This document shows positions 42,999 through 52,419 of a stretch of 64,000 nucleotides of DNA, in pieces. The stretch's first letter is position 1. Each line of letters starts with the position of its first letter. A program made the position numbers and the translations under genes. The notes below the pieces were generated by a model. It worked only from the letters and a program-made list of their open reading frames with translations. It was not told the origin of the DNA and made no database searches. Origin of the DNA: Paenibacillus tyrphae (lineage in GTDB: Bacteria > Bacillota > Bacilli > Paenibacillales > NBRC-103111); contig NZ_BSDJ01000007.1 of assembly GCF_027925525.1 (NCBI RefSeq), forward strand, positions 186,001 to 250,000, read 5' to 3'.

Positions 42999-45170
42999 TT
43001 ATGGTTTCGGCACGTCGTTTTTGTCGGTTGGCAAGCTTTTGAAGTTTTTGAACACCTTCACCGTTTTGCCTACCAGCGCGCTGCCTTCCGGCACCATATC
43101 CGCCGTAATGACCATGTCCTCCGGCTGGCCCATTTCTTCCAGATCGGTGAACCCGTCCCCGTCCGTATCTTTGCCGGTGAGCGGGTCGGTGCTCGTCCGG
43201 ATGATCATGCCGTTCTCCAGCATCATCCCGGCCGTCTTCTCGTAGAAGTCATCCAAACCGTCCTGATCTTTGTCTTCGTGATAGCTGTTCCCCAGTGCCG
43301 ACTTGAAGTACGCCTCAAGATCGTCGGCCGTCTGCACCTGGAAGTACATCCCGCCGGTATACTCGGCAATTTGCTTCAGCAGGCTGAGGTCCGCATCCTG
43401 ACTCAGTCCCATCGTGATGATCGTGATGCCTTTTTCGAACGCCTCTTTCAGCATGTTCAGATCGTCTTGGGTCGTCGCAAAGTTGTTTTGTCCGTCGGTC
43501 AGCAGCAGGGCGATTTTCCGCTGTCCGTTGTCTCCATACGTATCGAACAGCTTCACCGCTTCGCGAACCCCTGCGAAAATATTCGTTCCGCCGTTGCTGT
43601 CGATATGGTACACCGCGTCGGCTACGGTCTGACTGTGGGCCGAGAATGTCGCGTACGTCCGCACTCCGGTGTCAAAATCGATAATCGCCGCCCGGTCGCT
43701 CAAGGAATAGACCTGATTCGTCACGGTCGGGTACTCGAAGTGATATCCTTTCCCATCCTCGTATACCGACTTGGCCACCGTCACCGTTTCCGTCTTCAGC
43801 GGACTCTCCGGATCGTGCTTCAAGCCGTAAACCAGGCTCGTAACTGCCGTTTTGCGCAAATTTTTAGGGTCCGTGCTGTTCATGCTGCCGGAGCTGTCGA
43901 TGATGAAGGCAAAATCGATATACGGCTTGTAGGTACCGTCTACGACAGTTGAGAGATGCGCCCGGAACGTTTGCTCCCAGGACGTTTTATCGATCAGCAC
44001 GTATTTGCTGTTGTGCGTCGTCGTAAAGCTCAGCGTTCCTAGATCCGCATTGTACGCGGTAGGCAAAAATTCGAAACGCTTCGTCGTTTCGTTATAATAC
44101 GCCGCTGCCAAATTGTGTTTATTGGACAGCGCAGCCACATCGAACGTCAGCGTGCCGGACGCAAACGACTTCCCGTTAGTGGAAAACTCGACCACAGGCC
44201 CCGTCAAACCGGGAACGGACAGCTGGCTGAATACCGTATTCGGCTTCTCCAATTTGACCGAAATGTCGCTAAGGCTTCCGCCAAAAGAGCTCAGGTCCAG
44301 ACCGACTAAAGCGATCCTGTTGTTCAAGTCGTCGGTCCCTTCCACCGGGTTGCCGCCGCCAAGCGTATTTTGGATCGCCTCTTTATCCAGCGTGACCCTC
44401 TGCGTGCCGGAATCCGAGCTCGAATCGGAGCCGGAGCTGGAACTTCCTCCGCTGACCGTACCGGATGTACCCGCAGCCGGGGTCGTTGACGGCGCAGGAG
44501 TCGGCGTCTCTTTCTTCGGATCTTTGGCGCCGGTTTCCGTTGTTTTCAAATACCGGGTCAGCATTGCCATCCCTTCGGCGCGGGTTGCCGCTTTTCCCGG
44601 ATAAAAATAATGCTTGCCGCCCACCGTATCGCCTTCGACGATTTTGTTCGAAGCGGCGACGTTTACGTAATGGTTCGCCCAGTGGCCTGCCGTATCCTCG
44701 AATACGACCGTATTGCCTTCCTGCATCCTTAAATTGTAGCTGCGGACCATCAGGGCTGCAATTTCCGCTCGGCTTACTTTGTTATCGGGCTTAAAAGTCC
44801 CGTCCTCATACCCGTCGGTCCATCCGTTCGCTTTGGCCGCTTCGATATACTTCAGCGCCCAATGGGAGGAAGCGATGTCTTGAAACGAGCTCTGAGCCGG
44901 TTCGGCCAGCTTCACTTGGCGGGCAGAGACAAGCAGCTTGATGTACTCCGCTCTTGTAATGCTTTTGTCCGGCAGGATTACAGGCTGTCCATTCTGTATG
45001 ACCCCGTCGACGATCCCTTTCTGTACGAGATACTCCACTTCGCTCTTCGACCAGTGATCTTTCAGATCGTCAAAAGCCGGAACTTGATTGTCCGCTGCCG
45101 CGATACTGGAAAGTGAGGAACCGAACATGAGACTTGCGATAGATACTGCTGTGATTGCTTTCCTTAGCAT
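42999..45170 (-). CDS. SLH-anchored surface protein with von Willebrand A domain
   Basis: A 723-residue exported protein. A signal peptide (MLRKAITAVSIASLMFGSSL...AAA) is followed by three SLH motifs (about 30-210), which anchor it to the cell wall. A Thr/Pro- and Gly/Ser-rich linker, a beta domain, and a VWA domain (about 418-620) with intact MIDAS DSSGS follow. Near the end are two calcium-type loops, DKDQDGLDD and DTDGDGFTD (thrombospondin type 3-like). A role in adhesion or protein binding is likely. ATG 45170 follows AAGGAAGGTG. It lies downstream of rsgI behind a terminator. Confidence 0.9.
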   Translation of the reverse strand: MLRKAITAVSIASLMFGSSLSSIAAADNQVPAFDDLKDHWSKSEVEYLVQKGIVDGVIQNGQPVILPDKSITRAEYIKLLVSARQVKLAEPAQSSFQDIASSHWALKYIEAAKANGWTDGYEDGTFKPDNKVSRAEIAALMVRSYNLRMQEGNTVVFEDTAGHWANHYVNVAASNKIVEGDTVGGKHYFYPGKAATRAEGMAMLTRYLKTTETGAKDPKKETPTPAPSTTPAAGTSGTVSGGSSSSGSDSSSDSGTQRVTLDKEAIQNTLGGGNPVEGTDDLNNRIALVGLDLSSFGGSLSDISVKLEKPNTVFSQLSVPGLTGPVVEFSTNGKSFASGTLTFDVAALSNKHNLAAAYYNETTKRFEFLPTAYNADLGTLSFTTTHNSKYVLIDKTSWEQTFRAHLSTVVDGTYKPYIDFAFIIDSSGSMNSTDPKNLRKTAVTSLVYGLKHDPESPLKTETVTVAKSVYEDGKGYHFEYPTVTNQVYSLSDRAAIIDFDTGVRTYATFSAHSQTVADAVYHIDSNGGTNIFAGVREAVKLFDTYGDNGQRKIALLLTDGQNNFATTQDDLNMLKEAFEKGITIITMGLSQDADLSLLKQIAEYTGGMYFQVQTADDLEAYFKSALGNSYHEDKDQDGLDDFYEKTAGMMLENGMIIRTSTDPLTGKDTDGDGFTDLEEMGQPEDMVITADMVPEGSALVGKTVKVFKNFKSLPTDKNDVPKP

Positions 45171-45289
45171 CTGTACACCTTCCTTGGCTACTGTGATTAA
45201 ACTCTTAGGTGCGCCCCCCCTTATTGCCAAGCGCCACTCTTACATTTTATCGGTGGGCCGTTTGGTTTTATTTATGTGAAATAAACCCC

Positions 45290-45337
45290 AAAAAACCGTT
45301 TCCCGGGCGGCAAGTCCGCTTCGGTAACGGTTTTTGG
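45290..45337 (-). terminator. Terminator of sigI-rsgI operon
   Basis: AAAAAACCGTT (45290-45300) pairs with AACGGTTTTT (45326-45335); on the minus strand a run of six T follows. It separates rsgI from the SLH/VWA gene. Confidence 0.8.
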
Positions 45338-45366
45338 ACAGAGAGCAATATACTGGCATCTAACTA

Positions 45367-46935
45367 TTAATCCTTCTTCCGGTCATCCCCCGGATGATCC
45401 TCTTTCTTACGGGGATCGTCCGGCTTGTTATCGTCTTTCTTCTTCGAATCTCCCGACGGCTTTTTACTGTTATCGTCCGATTTCTTGCTGTCGGATTCCT
45501 TCTTTTTATCCTGTTCCTTCTGTTGGTCTTGCTCTTTCTTATTAGATTCGTCAACGCGCCGGTCTGCATCTTCGCGCCGGCGCTCATCGTTCGATTTGGT
45601 GGACTCTTCCTTCTTCCGGTCGTCCTCCCGGTCCTTCGAATTCGAACCGGAACGGTCGTTCTTTTGGCGATCGTCCTCTTTTTTCCGGTCGTCATCCTTC
45701 TTGTCGTCGTTCTTGTCACCGGGACGCGACGTGCCGGGATTTGTCGTTCCCGGCTTCGTGCCCGCAGGAAGCGTATTGCCCGGCCTTGTATTGCCCGGCG
45801 TCGTCTTTCCTTGGTCTGCGGATTTGTCGTCTTTATCGCTGCCCCGCTTATTGCCGTTCTTGTCGTCGTTTTTATCGTCGTCCTTGCTTTTGTCTTTTCC
45901 GCCGTTTCCGGTCGTACTTCCGGGCTTTTTCGGATCGTTCTTCGAATCGTTTCTCGAGTCGTTCTTGGAGTTGTTGTTCTTGGGGTCGTTTTTCGAGTCG
46001 TTTTTCGAATCGTTCTTTCCATTTTTCCCGTTCTTGCCGTTGTCTTGCTTGCGGTCTTTCTGATGCTCCTCCAGCTTCTTGTCCAGCTCTCCGTTCTTCT
46101 CTTCCTCCACCATCTTCTTGATGTCCGCTTTCGTCGGAAGCTTATCCGGTTGAATGAGCTTGGCCACTTCCGGCTTCTGCTTGGAGATCTGCAGGACCGA
46201 TTCTCGCTTCAATTCGTCGAGAGTTACGCTCTCTCCATTGCTTTTGGCATTCAAATATACGGTGTACTTGCCCATGGACACACCGTTCTGGGAGGCAGCC
46301 TCCCGCACCTCCTGCGGCGCGGCGAACGCGGCGACTTGGTAAGCTTCCACTTTGGTCGGGTGCGCCTCTTGGATGTGCTTGGTCACCTGCTTGCGCAGCT
46401 TCTCGGCAATGCCTGCATCGCTCACCTGGCTCTTAGGCTCGACGACGGTGCTGACAATGACGATCTCCGCCTCTTGCTTGGCAAGCGGGCCCTGCTCGGC
46501 CTTGTCCAACAGCTTCGAGGTAACGGCCTCCAGCGTTTTCCCCTTGAAGTCGATCGCCTGCGCCAGTACCGCTCCATCATCGTTAAGCCCCCGCAGCTCA
46601 AGCACGTTCTCTTTGGCGTCAATGCCCATCTCGATGCTCGGGTTAATGTCCATCGAGACGTAGGCTACCACCTCGGGACTGCCCAGCTTCCCATTGAAGC
46701 TGGCAAACAATACCAGACCAAAGACGACGGCGGCCGCAATCGCCGAACGGCCGGCGACGGAAGGACTTCTCCAATTAATGCCGCTATCGGCATAGACGAT
46801 TTCTTCGCCGATTTCGCAAGTCCGCTTCTTGCGGGGCACCCGCTCGAACTTGCCGTCCGGACGCATCACAACGATGCTTTTTTCCGTGATTTCCATCACG
46901 ACCCCTTTATTCACGGACATCTTCCCCTTTTTCAT
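45367..46935 (-). CDS. rsgI: Anti-sigma factor RsgI with long disordered tail
   Basis: A 522-residue single-pass membrane protein. Residues 1-60 are the cytoplasmic RsgI N-terminal anti-sigma domain (GVVMEITEKSIVVMRPDGKF); a membrane helix spans about 63-83 (AIAAAVVFGLVLFASF). The outside part begins with the conserved juxtamembrane domain (YVSMDINPSIEMGIDAKENV) where RsgI is cleaved. The last 230 residues are Lys/Asp/Asn/Ser-rich and repetitive (KNDS/KNDP units), with no folded binding module. It holds SigI and releases it under envelope stress. The start overlaps sigI by 29 bp; ATG 46920 is a possible alternative. Confidence 0.92.
   Translation of the reverse strand: MKKGKMSVNKGVVMEITEKSIVVMRPDGKFERVPRKKRTCEIGEEIVYADSGINWRSPSVAGRSAIAAAVVFGLVLFASFNGKLGSPEVVAYVSMDINPSIEMGIDAKENVLELRGLNDDGAVLAQAIDFKGKTLEAVTSKLLDKAEQGPLAKQEAEIVIVSTVVEPKSQVSDAGIAEKLRKQVTKHIQEAHPTKVEAYQVAAFAAPQEVREAASQNGVSMGKYTVYLNAKSNGESVTLDELKRESVLQISKQKPEVAKLIQPDKLPTKADIKKMVEEEKNGELDKKLEEHQKDRKQDNGKNGKNGKNDSKNDSKNDPKNNNSKNDSRNDSKNDPKKPGSTTGNGGKDKSKDDDKNDDKNGNKRGSDKDDKSADQGKTTPGNTRPGNTLPAGTKPGTTNPGTSRPGDKNDDKKDDDRKKEDDRQKNDRSGSNSKDREDDRKKEESTKSNDERRREDADRRVDESNKKEQDQQKEQDKKKESDSKKSDDNSKKPSGDSKKKDDNKPDDPRKKEDHPGDDRKKD
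45934..46032. repeat. 12-bp tandem repeats in rsgI
   Basis: Repeated units encode KNDS, KNDP, RNDS and KNNN in the outside tail of RsgI. Such short tandem repeats are prone to length change. Confidence 0.6.
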
Positions 46936-47725
46936 GATCCTCTCTGATATGTAAATAATCTCTGAGATACGGATAAGGTCCTTGATATATCAGAGCAACA
47001 GCAATAATAAATTTGCGGTTTCGTTCCAGCGTCTTGCGCGAAACCTTCACTTGAGCCAGCAGCTCCTTAATCGGAAGCATTCGCTTGGATATCATGAGCC
47101 GCATCAGCTCGCCGTCATTCGAGAGCGTCTTGGCAATACCGAAGAGCGCCTGACGCGAGTCGTCGTGCTTAGGGGAAGCATCGACCAAATCTCCAAAGCG
47201 GATACCGAATTCGGACAGACAGCGGTTCAGATCGATAATCTCGCTGCGCCGCTCCTCCATTCCTTTCTGCTTCTCGTACTGTTCGACGGCCTGATGGATT
47301 TCGACCGGGTTGACGATGTTGTCCTCCTCGTCCTCCACCTCGAACGTGCTGTACGGAATTTGCTGCGAGAAGCGTTGTTCCTTGCGGACATAATCAATGA
47401 GCCGACGGCGGATGACCTGCTCGGAGAAGCCGAGAAACGACCTTCCGGCCTGCGGCGAAAATTGATTGATCGCTTCGTTGAAGGCGCCGAGCGCGATGCT
47501 GAACTCATCGTCCCGGGCCGGGTCCACATATCTTTTGCAAAATCTGCTCGTTACCTTCGCAACATAAGGTTGATAATCGGTGATGAATTGATTGCGGAGG
47601 CGTAGATCACCTTCTTGAATCAAAATTACGATTTGTTCCGGCGTTTGCGCATCCGCGGAATCCGAGTGGTGTGCCTGGCGTTTTCCGAGAAATTTCTTAA
47701 ATAAAACCAGCAGCAATCGTTCCAC
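46907..47725 (-). CDS. sigI: RNA polymerase sigma factor SigI
   Basis: A 272-residue alternative sigma factor. Region 2 is present as LRNQFITDYQPYVAKVTSRF, CKRYVDPARDDEFSIALGAF and VIRRRLIDYVRKEQR. Region 4 is replaced by the SigI-specific C-terminal domain (RKTLERNRKFIIAVALIYQG, YPYLRDYL). It controls heat- and envelope-stress genes in Bacillus and carbohydrate-linked regulons in clostridia. GTG 47725 aligns with the usual N-terminus; TTG 47716 is better spaced from GAGAGGTGG. The 3' end overlaps rsgI. Confidence 0.92.
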   Translation of the reverse strand: MERLLLVLFKKFLGKRQAHHSDSADAQTPEQIVILIQEGDLRLRNQFITDYQPYVAKVTSRFCKRYVDPARDDEFSIALGAFNEAINQFSPQAGRSFLGFSEQVIRRRLIDYVRKEQRFSQQIPYSTFEVEDEEDNIVNPVEIHQAVEQYEKQKGMEERRSEIIDLNRCLSEFGIRFGDLVDASPKHDDSRQALFGIAKTLSNDGELMRLMISKRMLPIKELLAQVKVSRKTLERNRKFIIAVALIYQGPYPYLRDYLHIREDHEKGEDVRE

Positions 47726-47849
47726 CTCTCTGCTTAAAAATTTCGCTGTCGCTTATACGATTACGGGGGTCATTTCGAAGGCTGGACGCCTATATTTCTT
47801 AAGGAATTTTTTTGCGTGTCAGGACGGGTTTTCCAACTGGGCCAGCCGC

Positions 47850-48006
47850 AAAAAACGTCCCTATCCAAGCCGCAGCCGCGGCAGGCTTGCCCGGGCGCCG
47901 GACCGCATCGCCATGCGGCTGCAGCGCCACGCTCACATGGGCATACGGCGCCGCTGCCGGCGCTGTCTTTGCCTGCAAAGAAGCTTGGCGAAGAAGGGAC
48001 GTTTTT
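47850..48006. repeat. Long imperfect hairpin upstream of sigI, terminator-like
   Basis: AAAAACGTCCCT (47851-47862) pairs perfectly with AGGGACGTTTTT (47995-48006). Inside, CCAAGC (47865-47870) pairs with GCTTGG (47983-47988), and the 110-bp core is very GC-rich with further partial pairing. On the minus strand it ends in six T, so it can terminate the zinc-ribbon gene ahead of sigI. No coding frame of merit was seen. Confidence 0.6.
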
Positions 48007-48023
48007 GCAAAAGCTTGGTACTT

Positions 48024-48452
48024 TTAAGACAGGCCACGCATGGTCTTTTTATTTTTCAGCTTGTGACGGCGCTGGCTGAGCACGTTCAGCCTTTTTTTGA
48101 GCTGCTGCTCCCATTCGGCGTCGCCGATCTCTTTGGCCACCATCAACAGGTCAAGCGCCATGTCAATCTGGCTTCGAACGACCTCAAGCGGCTCTTCGTT
48201 CTCGTGATTGACGCAGTTCTCGAACATCTCCTGAACGTCCCGATGCTCGACGTACTCTTGGAAATCCACTTCCGGTGCGCCGTCTCCATGCGCGTATTCG
48301 GCAAGGATCTCGTACTCGTTTTCCACCTGATGGTGCACTTCCACACGGTGGCATACCGGGCAGAACAATAACGGCACGTTATGAATTTGCGTCCGGATAT
48401 GTCTTAGCGTCCCTTTGGTCCCCAACATGCTGGCTCCGCAGCAAAAACTCAT
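48024..48452 (-). CDS. Small zinc-ribbon protein, YgiT-like
   Basis: A 142-residue soluble protein. It starts MSFCCGASMLGTKG and has a second pair in LLFCPVCHRVEVHH, giving a C-C...C-x2-C zinc ribbon of the YgiT type. The acidic middle (HGDGAPEVDFQEYVEHRDVQ) and a basic C-terminal helix (RHKLKNKKT) follow. ATG 48452 is preceded by a GGGGGACGAGGA stretch; the upstream open frame is unlikely. It is not next to a toxin gene, so the antitoxin role of some YgiT proteins is not supported. Confidence 0.75.
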   Translation of the reverse strand: MSFCCGASMLGTKGTLRHIRTQIHNVPLLFCPVCHRVEVHHQVENEYEILAEYAHGDGAPEVDFQEYVEHRDVQEMFENCVNHENEEPLEVVRSQIDMALDLLMVAKEIGDAEWEQQLKKRLNVLSQRRHKLKNKKTMRGLS

Positions 48453-48929
48453 CGTCCTCGTCCCCCTGTTTCCACTTTGAATCTTATGACGGCTATGATT
48501 GCAAACTGATCGGAAAGCGTTTCGCACAGGAAAAACCGTTAGTTGAATCGGCTCATGGGATTTCCCAGGACGATTCCAACTATATTGACGTTATTTTCCT
48601 GTAAAAGGTTTCTCGATGCTTGCGCGTCCCAAGCCGCATGGTCTCCTTGCTTTATATTGACGTTAGCGAATTGTCGATCGTTCATGCGTAGCTGTAGGCT
48701 GCAAAAAGCTTATCCATTCTTATCAACAAAAAAAAAGACCCATGCCGCTATCCCTAAAACTATTCGACCAAGAGCGCCAAAAATCCTCTTTTTTCGCCCC
48801 GCGGATGCTTAGTTAAATGTTTCCTTCTTGGAAACGGCAGGTTGCCTCCCCGCTTCCTGCGTGCATAAATCGGCTGTGATTTGCAAATTCTGTTAAAAGA
48901 TAAAGTTTGTTTCCAAGGAGGACTTTGCC
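48453..48929. other. Gene-free stretch with a 13-bp direct repeat
   Basis: This 477-bp divergent gap should hold the promoters of the zinc-ribbon gene and the DUF4912 operon. TATATTGACGTTA occurs twice in direct orientation, at 48581-48593 and 48653-48665. An open frame at 48543-48812 has no ribosome binding site and poor composition. No RNA gene or known riboswitch was recognised. Confidence 0.5.
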
Positions 48930-49439
48930 GTGCGGTCTATTCCGACGTCCGGCTTCGAGCTGCCGGATCGCTATGAGAAGGATCTGCTGCATCTGATGGT
49001 CCGGGATGCCCATACGCTGTTCGTTTATTGGGAAGTCGGCAACCGCAAGCGCTGGCTGTGCTCGCAGCATTTTGAGTGCGACTGGGGCGTGCTGCCGAAG
49101 GTGCTGCGGGTATACGACGTTACCGGCGTGTACTTTAACGGGAACAACGCGCACCGTCATTTCGATATCGAGACGACGCCGGAGGCGGACCGCTGGTACA
49201 TTCACGGGGCTTCGGCCGATACCGTATGGACCGTCGATTACGGAGTTTATACGATCCGTCGGCAGTTCGTTCCGCTGCTGCGGTCTGGCGCCGTTCGCAC
49301 GCCGCGGGACAGCATCGCTCCATGGGGCGCTCCGCTGCAGCCGACCGTACCGGAGGCACGGGAGCCCGGCAAAACTCCCGCGCGTATACAACCATACGAT
49401 TTTGAGAATTTCAGCGCTTACCACAGCTGGATGAAATGA
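48930..49439 (+). CDS. DUF4912 protein
   Basis: A 169-residue protein containing the DUF4912 core: LMVRDAHTLFVYWEV, LRVYDVTG, HFDIETTPEADRWYIHG, which resembles a carbohydrate-related beta-sandwich. It begins the glucan operon with a GTG start after CCAAGGAGG. In other Firmicutes DUF4912 genes also stand next to GH57-type glucan genes, so a helper or regulatory role in glucan synthesis is likely, though no function is proven. It ends 12 bp before the GH57-GT4 gene. Confidence 0.82.
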   Translation: MRSIPTSGFELPDRYEKDLLHLMVRDAHTLFVYWEVGNRKRWLCSQHFECDWGVLPKVLRVYDVTGVYFNGNNAHRHFDIETTPEADRWYIHGASADTVWTVDYGVYTIRRQFVPLLRSGAVRTPRDSIAPWGAPLQPTVPEAREPGKTPARIQPYDFENFSAYHSWMK

Positions 49440-49451
49440 GGTTCTTCGTTT

Positions 49452-52328
49452 ATGCTCAACCGAGGCCAGCCGAAGCCGGACCCGAAGGGCTATCTGGCTT
49501 TGGTTCTTCATGCCCATTTGCCCTATATCCGACACTACGATCGCGACGACTATATGGAGGAGCGCTGGTTTTACGAGGCGATGACGGAAACGTACCTTCC
49601 CTTCGTCGACCTGTTCGGCCGGTTGGCGGCGGAAGGCATCGAATTCAGGCTCACCTTCTCCATGACGCCTACGCTGCTGGCGCTGTGCACGGACCCGCTG
49701 ATGCAAGAACGCTACGCGGTCCATCTGGCCAAGCTGATCCGGCTGGCGGATCAGGAAATCGTCCGGCTTCGGAGCGACGAGCGCTTCGAGCCGCTGGCCC
49801 GCATGTATGCCAAGCGGTTCCGCGAGCTAAGCCGGCTTTACGAGTCTTGCGGACGCGATATCGTGACCCGCTTTAAGCATTACCAAGATCTCGGCATGCT
49901 CGAAATCGTCACATGCGCCGCAACCCACGGCTTCTTGCCGCTGATGCGGACCGAAGAGGCGATCCGCGCCCAGATTCTCACGGCCGTCCGCGATTACGAA
50001 CGGCATTTCGGCCGCCCGTCGCGCGGCATCTGGCTGCCCGAATGCGGCTTCACCCCCGGGGTGGACCGGGTGCTGAAATCGTGCGGCATCGATTATTTTT
50101 TTGCGGACGCTACGGCTGTCGCCTATGCCACGCCGCGCCCGAACCGCGAGCTGTACGCCCCGCTCATGACGCCCTACGGCGTCACGGCATTCCCGCGCGA
50201 TCCCGAATCGTCGCAGCAGGTATGGAGCGCCGAGAACGGATATCCGGGCGACTACGACTACCGGGAATATTACCGGGATATCGGCTGGGACCTCGGCTGG
50301 CACGATTTGGCGGAATGGGAGCATATTCGCCCATACGTATTGCCTACGCACGAACGGGTCAATACGGGCATCAAATATTATCGCATCACCGGCAAAGACG
50401 GACACCGCGAGCCGTACAACCCGGAATGGGCAAGAAGCAAGGCCGCCGAGCATGCGGGCAACTTTCTGTTCAACCGGCAAAAGCAGGCCGAGCATTGGCA
50501 CCATCATTTGGACCGCAAGCCGATCATCGTCTCACCCTACGACGCCGAGCTGTTCGGCCATTGGTGGTACGAAGGGCCGCTGTGGATCGAGATGCTGTGC
50601 CGCAAGCTGTTTTACGATCCGTATGAGCTGCGGATGGTGACGCCTTCGGAATATTTGCGGGAGTACCCCGTCGCTGATACGGGCAAAGTGAACGAATCCA
50701 GCTGGGGCCGCATGGCTTCGGCGGAAGTATGGCTGCAGGGGAACAACGATTGGATTTACCGCCACCTGCACGAAGCGGAGCTGCGGATGATCCGGCTTGC
50801 CACGAAGCACGAGCATTTGGAGGAAGGTAAGAGACTCCTGAAGCGTGCGCTGAATCAAGCGGCCCGCGAGCTGATGCTTGCGCAAAGCAGCGACTGGGCA
50901 TTCATTATGGATTCGCAGACGGTCGTCGATTACGCCTGCCGCCGGACGAAGGACCACCTCGGCTGCTTCCGGCTGCTGTGCGAACAAATCGAGGCAGAGG
51001 TGGTCAACGAATCGTTCGTCGCGGAGCTGGAAGCGAAGGACAACTGCTTTCCCGGGATTGACTATCGGGATTACGTTTCCATTCACCGGGCGTCGCCGGT
51101 TCCTTTGCTGCCGGATGCGGAGCATTTCCGACAAATCCTGGAGGAAACGAAGCATAGCCCGAACGTGTTCATGCTCGCTTGGGAGTACCCGCCCAAAACG
51201 GTCGGCGGGCTGTCCCGCGCCGTAGCCGATTTATCGGAGGCGCTGGCCGCGCAGGGACAGATCGTTCACGTGGTGACGAGCGCGCACGACGGCGCGCCGT
51301 ATTTCGAGAAGCGCGGCGGCGTGTACGTGCACCGCGTTCCGGTGCTGCATTCCGGCGATACGGACTTTTACGATTGGACCTTCGAGATGAATCTCGCCTT
51401 CACGGATCATCTTGTCCGTTATAAAGAAAACGGCGGGCGCATCGATCTGCTGCATGCCCACGATTGGATGGTGTACCATACGGCCCGCGAGCTGAAAATG
51501 AGCTACGGCCTTCCGCTCGTCTGCACGATTCATGCCACCGAATGGGGGCGGAATCACGGACGGCTGAGTACCGACCTGTCGAACCGGATTCACCGGCTCG
51601 AATGGCGGCTCACCTACGATTCGGAACGCGTCTTCGTCTGCAGCCATGCGATGAAACGGGAAGTGCAGGACTTGTTCCGGCAAGCGGACGGCAAAATGCT
51701 CGTTTTCCCGAACGGGGTGAAGCTGGAGGAGCCGTTCGATGGCCCGGTTGATTCGCAGGAAGACGCCAAACGCTGGTTCAACGTTCAAGGGCGGCGCGTG
51801 CTTGTTTTCGTCGGCAGGCTCGTCTTCGAGAAGGGCGTGCAGACGCTGCTCCACGCGATGCCGGACATTTTGTCGGGCGCGCCTGACACGGTGCTGTTCA
51901 TCGGCGGCTCCGGGCCGATGGAGGACGAGCTGAAGCGGCAGGCTGCCCATCTCGGCGACCGCGTGCGCTTCACCGGGTTCATTGACGACGGGACAAAGGC
52001 GGCGCTGTACCGTGCGGCCGACGTGTGCGTCATCCCGAGCCTGTACGAGCCATTCGGCATCGTCGCCCTGGAGGCGATGAAGCACGGATGCCCCGTCGTC
52101 TTGTCCGATACCGGCGGGCTCGCCGAGCTCGTGGAACACGGCGTCGACGGGTACAAAGCGCTGCCCGGCCATGTCGAGTCGCTCGCCTGGCATGTCGGCG
52201 ACCTGCTGCGGCAGCCGGAGCTCGGGCGAAGCATGGCGGAGCGGGCGCGGCTCAAGCTGGAACGGCACTATGCGCTGGAACGCATTGCAGGCGCCGTAGC
52301 GGAGCAGTATGAGGAGCGGATTCGCTAG
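49452..52328 (+). CDS. GH57 branching enzyme fused to GT4 glycosyltransferase
   Basis: A 958-residue cytoplasmic fusion. Residues 1-540 are GH57/DUF1957: VLHAHLPYIRH, GIWLPECGF with nucleophile E197, and SPYDAELFGHWWYEG with acid/base D364, the pattern of GH57 alpha-1,4-glucan branching enzymes. Residues 560-958 are a GT-B glycosyltransferase of family 4 with a glycogen-synthase-like N-domain (MLAWEYPPKTVGGLSRAVAD) and a donor domain (VFVGRLVFEKGVQ, PSLYEPFGIVALEAMKHGCP). One polypeptide can therefore extend and branch an alpha-glucan. It lies in the operon with a nucleotidyltransferase and a GH15 enzyme. The donor sugar nucleotide is inferred. Confidence 0.88.
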   Translation: MLNRGQPKPDPKGYLALVLHAHLPYIRHYDRDDYMEERWFYEAMTETYLPFVDLFGRLAAEGIEFRLTFSMTPTLLALCTDPLMQERYAVHLAKLIRLADQEIVRLRSDERFEPLARMYAKRFRELSRLYESCGRDIVTRFKHYQDLGMLEIVTCAATHGFLPLMRTEEAIRAQILTAVRDYERHFGRPSRGIWLPECGFTPGVDRVLKSCGIDYFFADATAVAYATPRPNRELYAPLMTPYGVTAFPRDPESSQQVWSAENGYPGDYDYREYYRDIGWDLGWHDLAEWEHIRPYVLPTHERVNTGIKYYRITGKDGHREPYNPEWARSKAAEHAGNFLFNRQKQAEHWHHHLDRKPIIVSPYDAELFGHWWYEGPLWIEMLCRKLFYDPYELRMVTPSEYLREYPVADTGKVNESSWGRMASAEVWLQGNNDWIYRHLHEAELRMIRLATKHEHLEEGKRLLKRALNQAARELMLAQSSDWAFIMDSQTVVDYACRRTKDHLGCFRLLCEQIEAEVVNESFVAELEAKDNCFPGIDYRDYVSIHRASPVPLLPDAEHFRQILEETKHSPNVFMLAWEYPPKTVGGLSRAVADLSEALAAQGQIVHVVTSAHDGAPYFEKRGGVYVHRVPVLHSGDTDFYDWTFEMNLAFTDHLVRYKENGGRIDLLHAHDWMVYHTARELKMSYGLPLVCTIHATEWGRNHGRLSTDLSNRIHRLEWRLTYDSERVFVCSHAMKREVQDLFRQADGKMLVFPNGVKLEEPFDGPVDSQEDAKRWFNVQGRRVLVFVGRLVFEKGVQTLLHAMPDILSGAPDTVLFIGGSGPMEDELKRQAAHLGDRVRFTGFIDDGTKAALYRAADVCVIPSLYEPFGIVALEAMKHGCPVVLSDTGGLAELVEHGVDGYKALPGHVESLAWHVGDLLRQPELGRSMAERARLKLERHYALERIAGAVAEQYEERIR

Positions 52329-52419
52329 CGCAAGCCTCCGGCATCCGGCGTCGGCTCGTGACAGAGGCTTGCCCTCCGGAGATTCGCAGCACGACAGTTC
52401 GCCGCAAGGAGGGATGTGT

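Noticed and set aside
48543-48812. 89-codon plus-strand frame in the gene-free region
   Set aside because: No ribosome binding site, Cys/Arg-rich random-like translation, stop just before the real operon leader.
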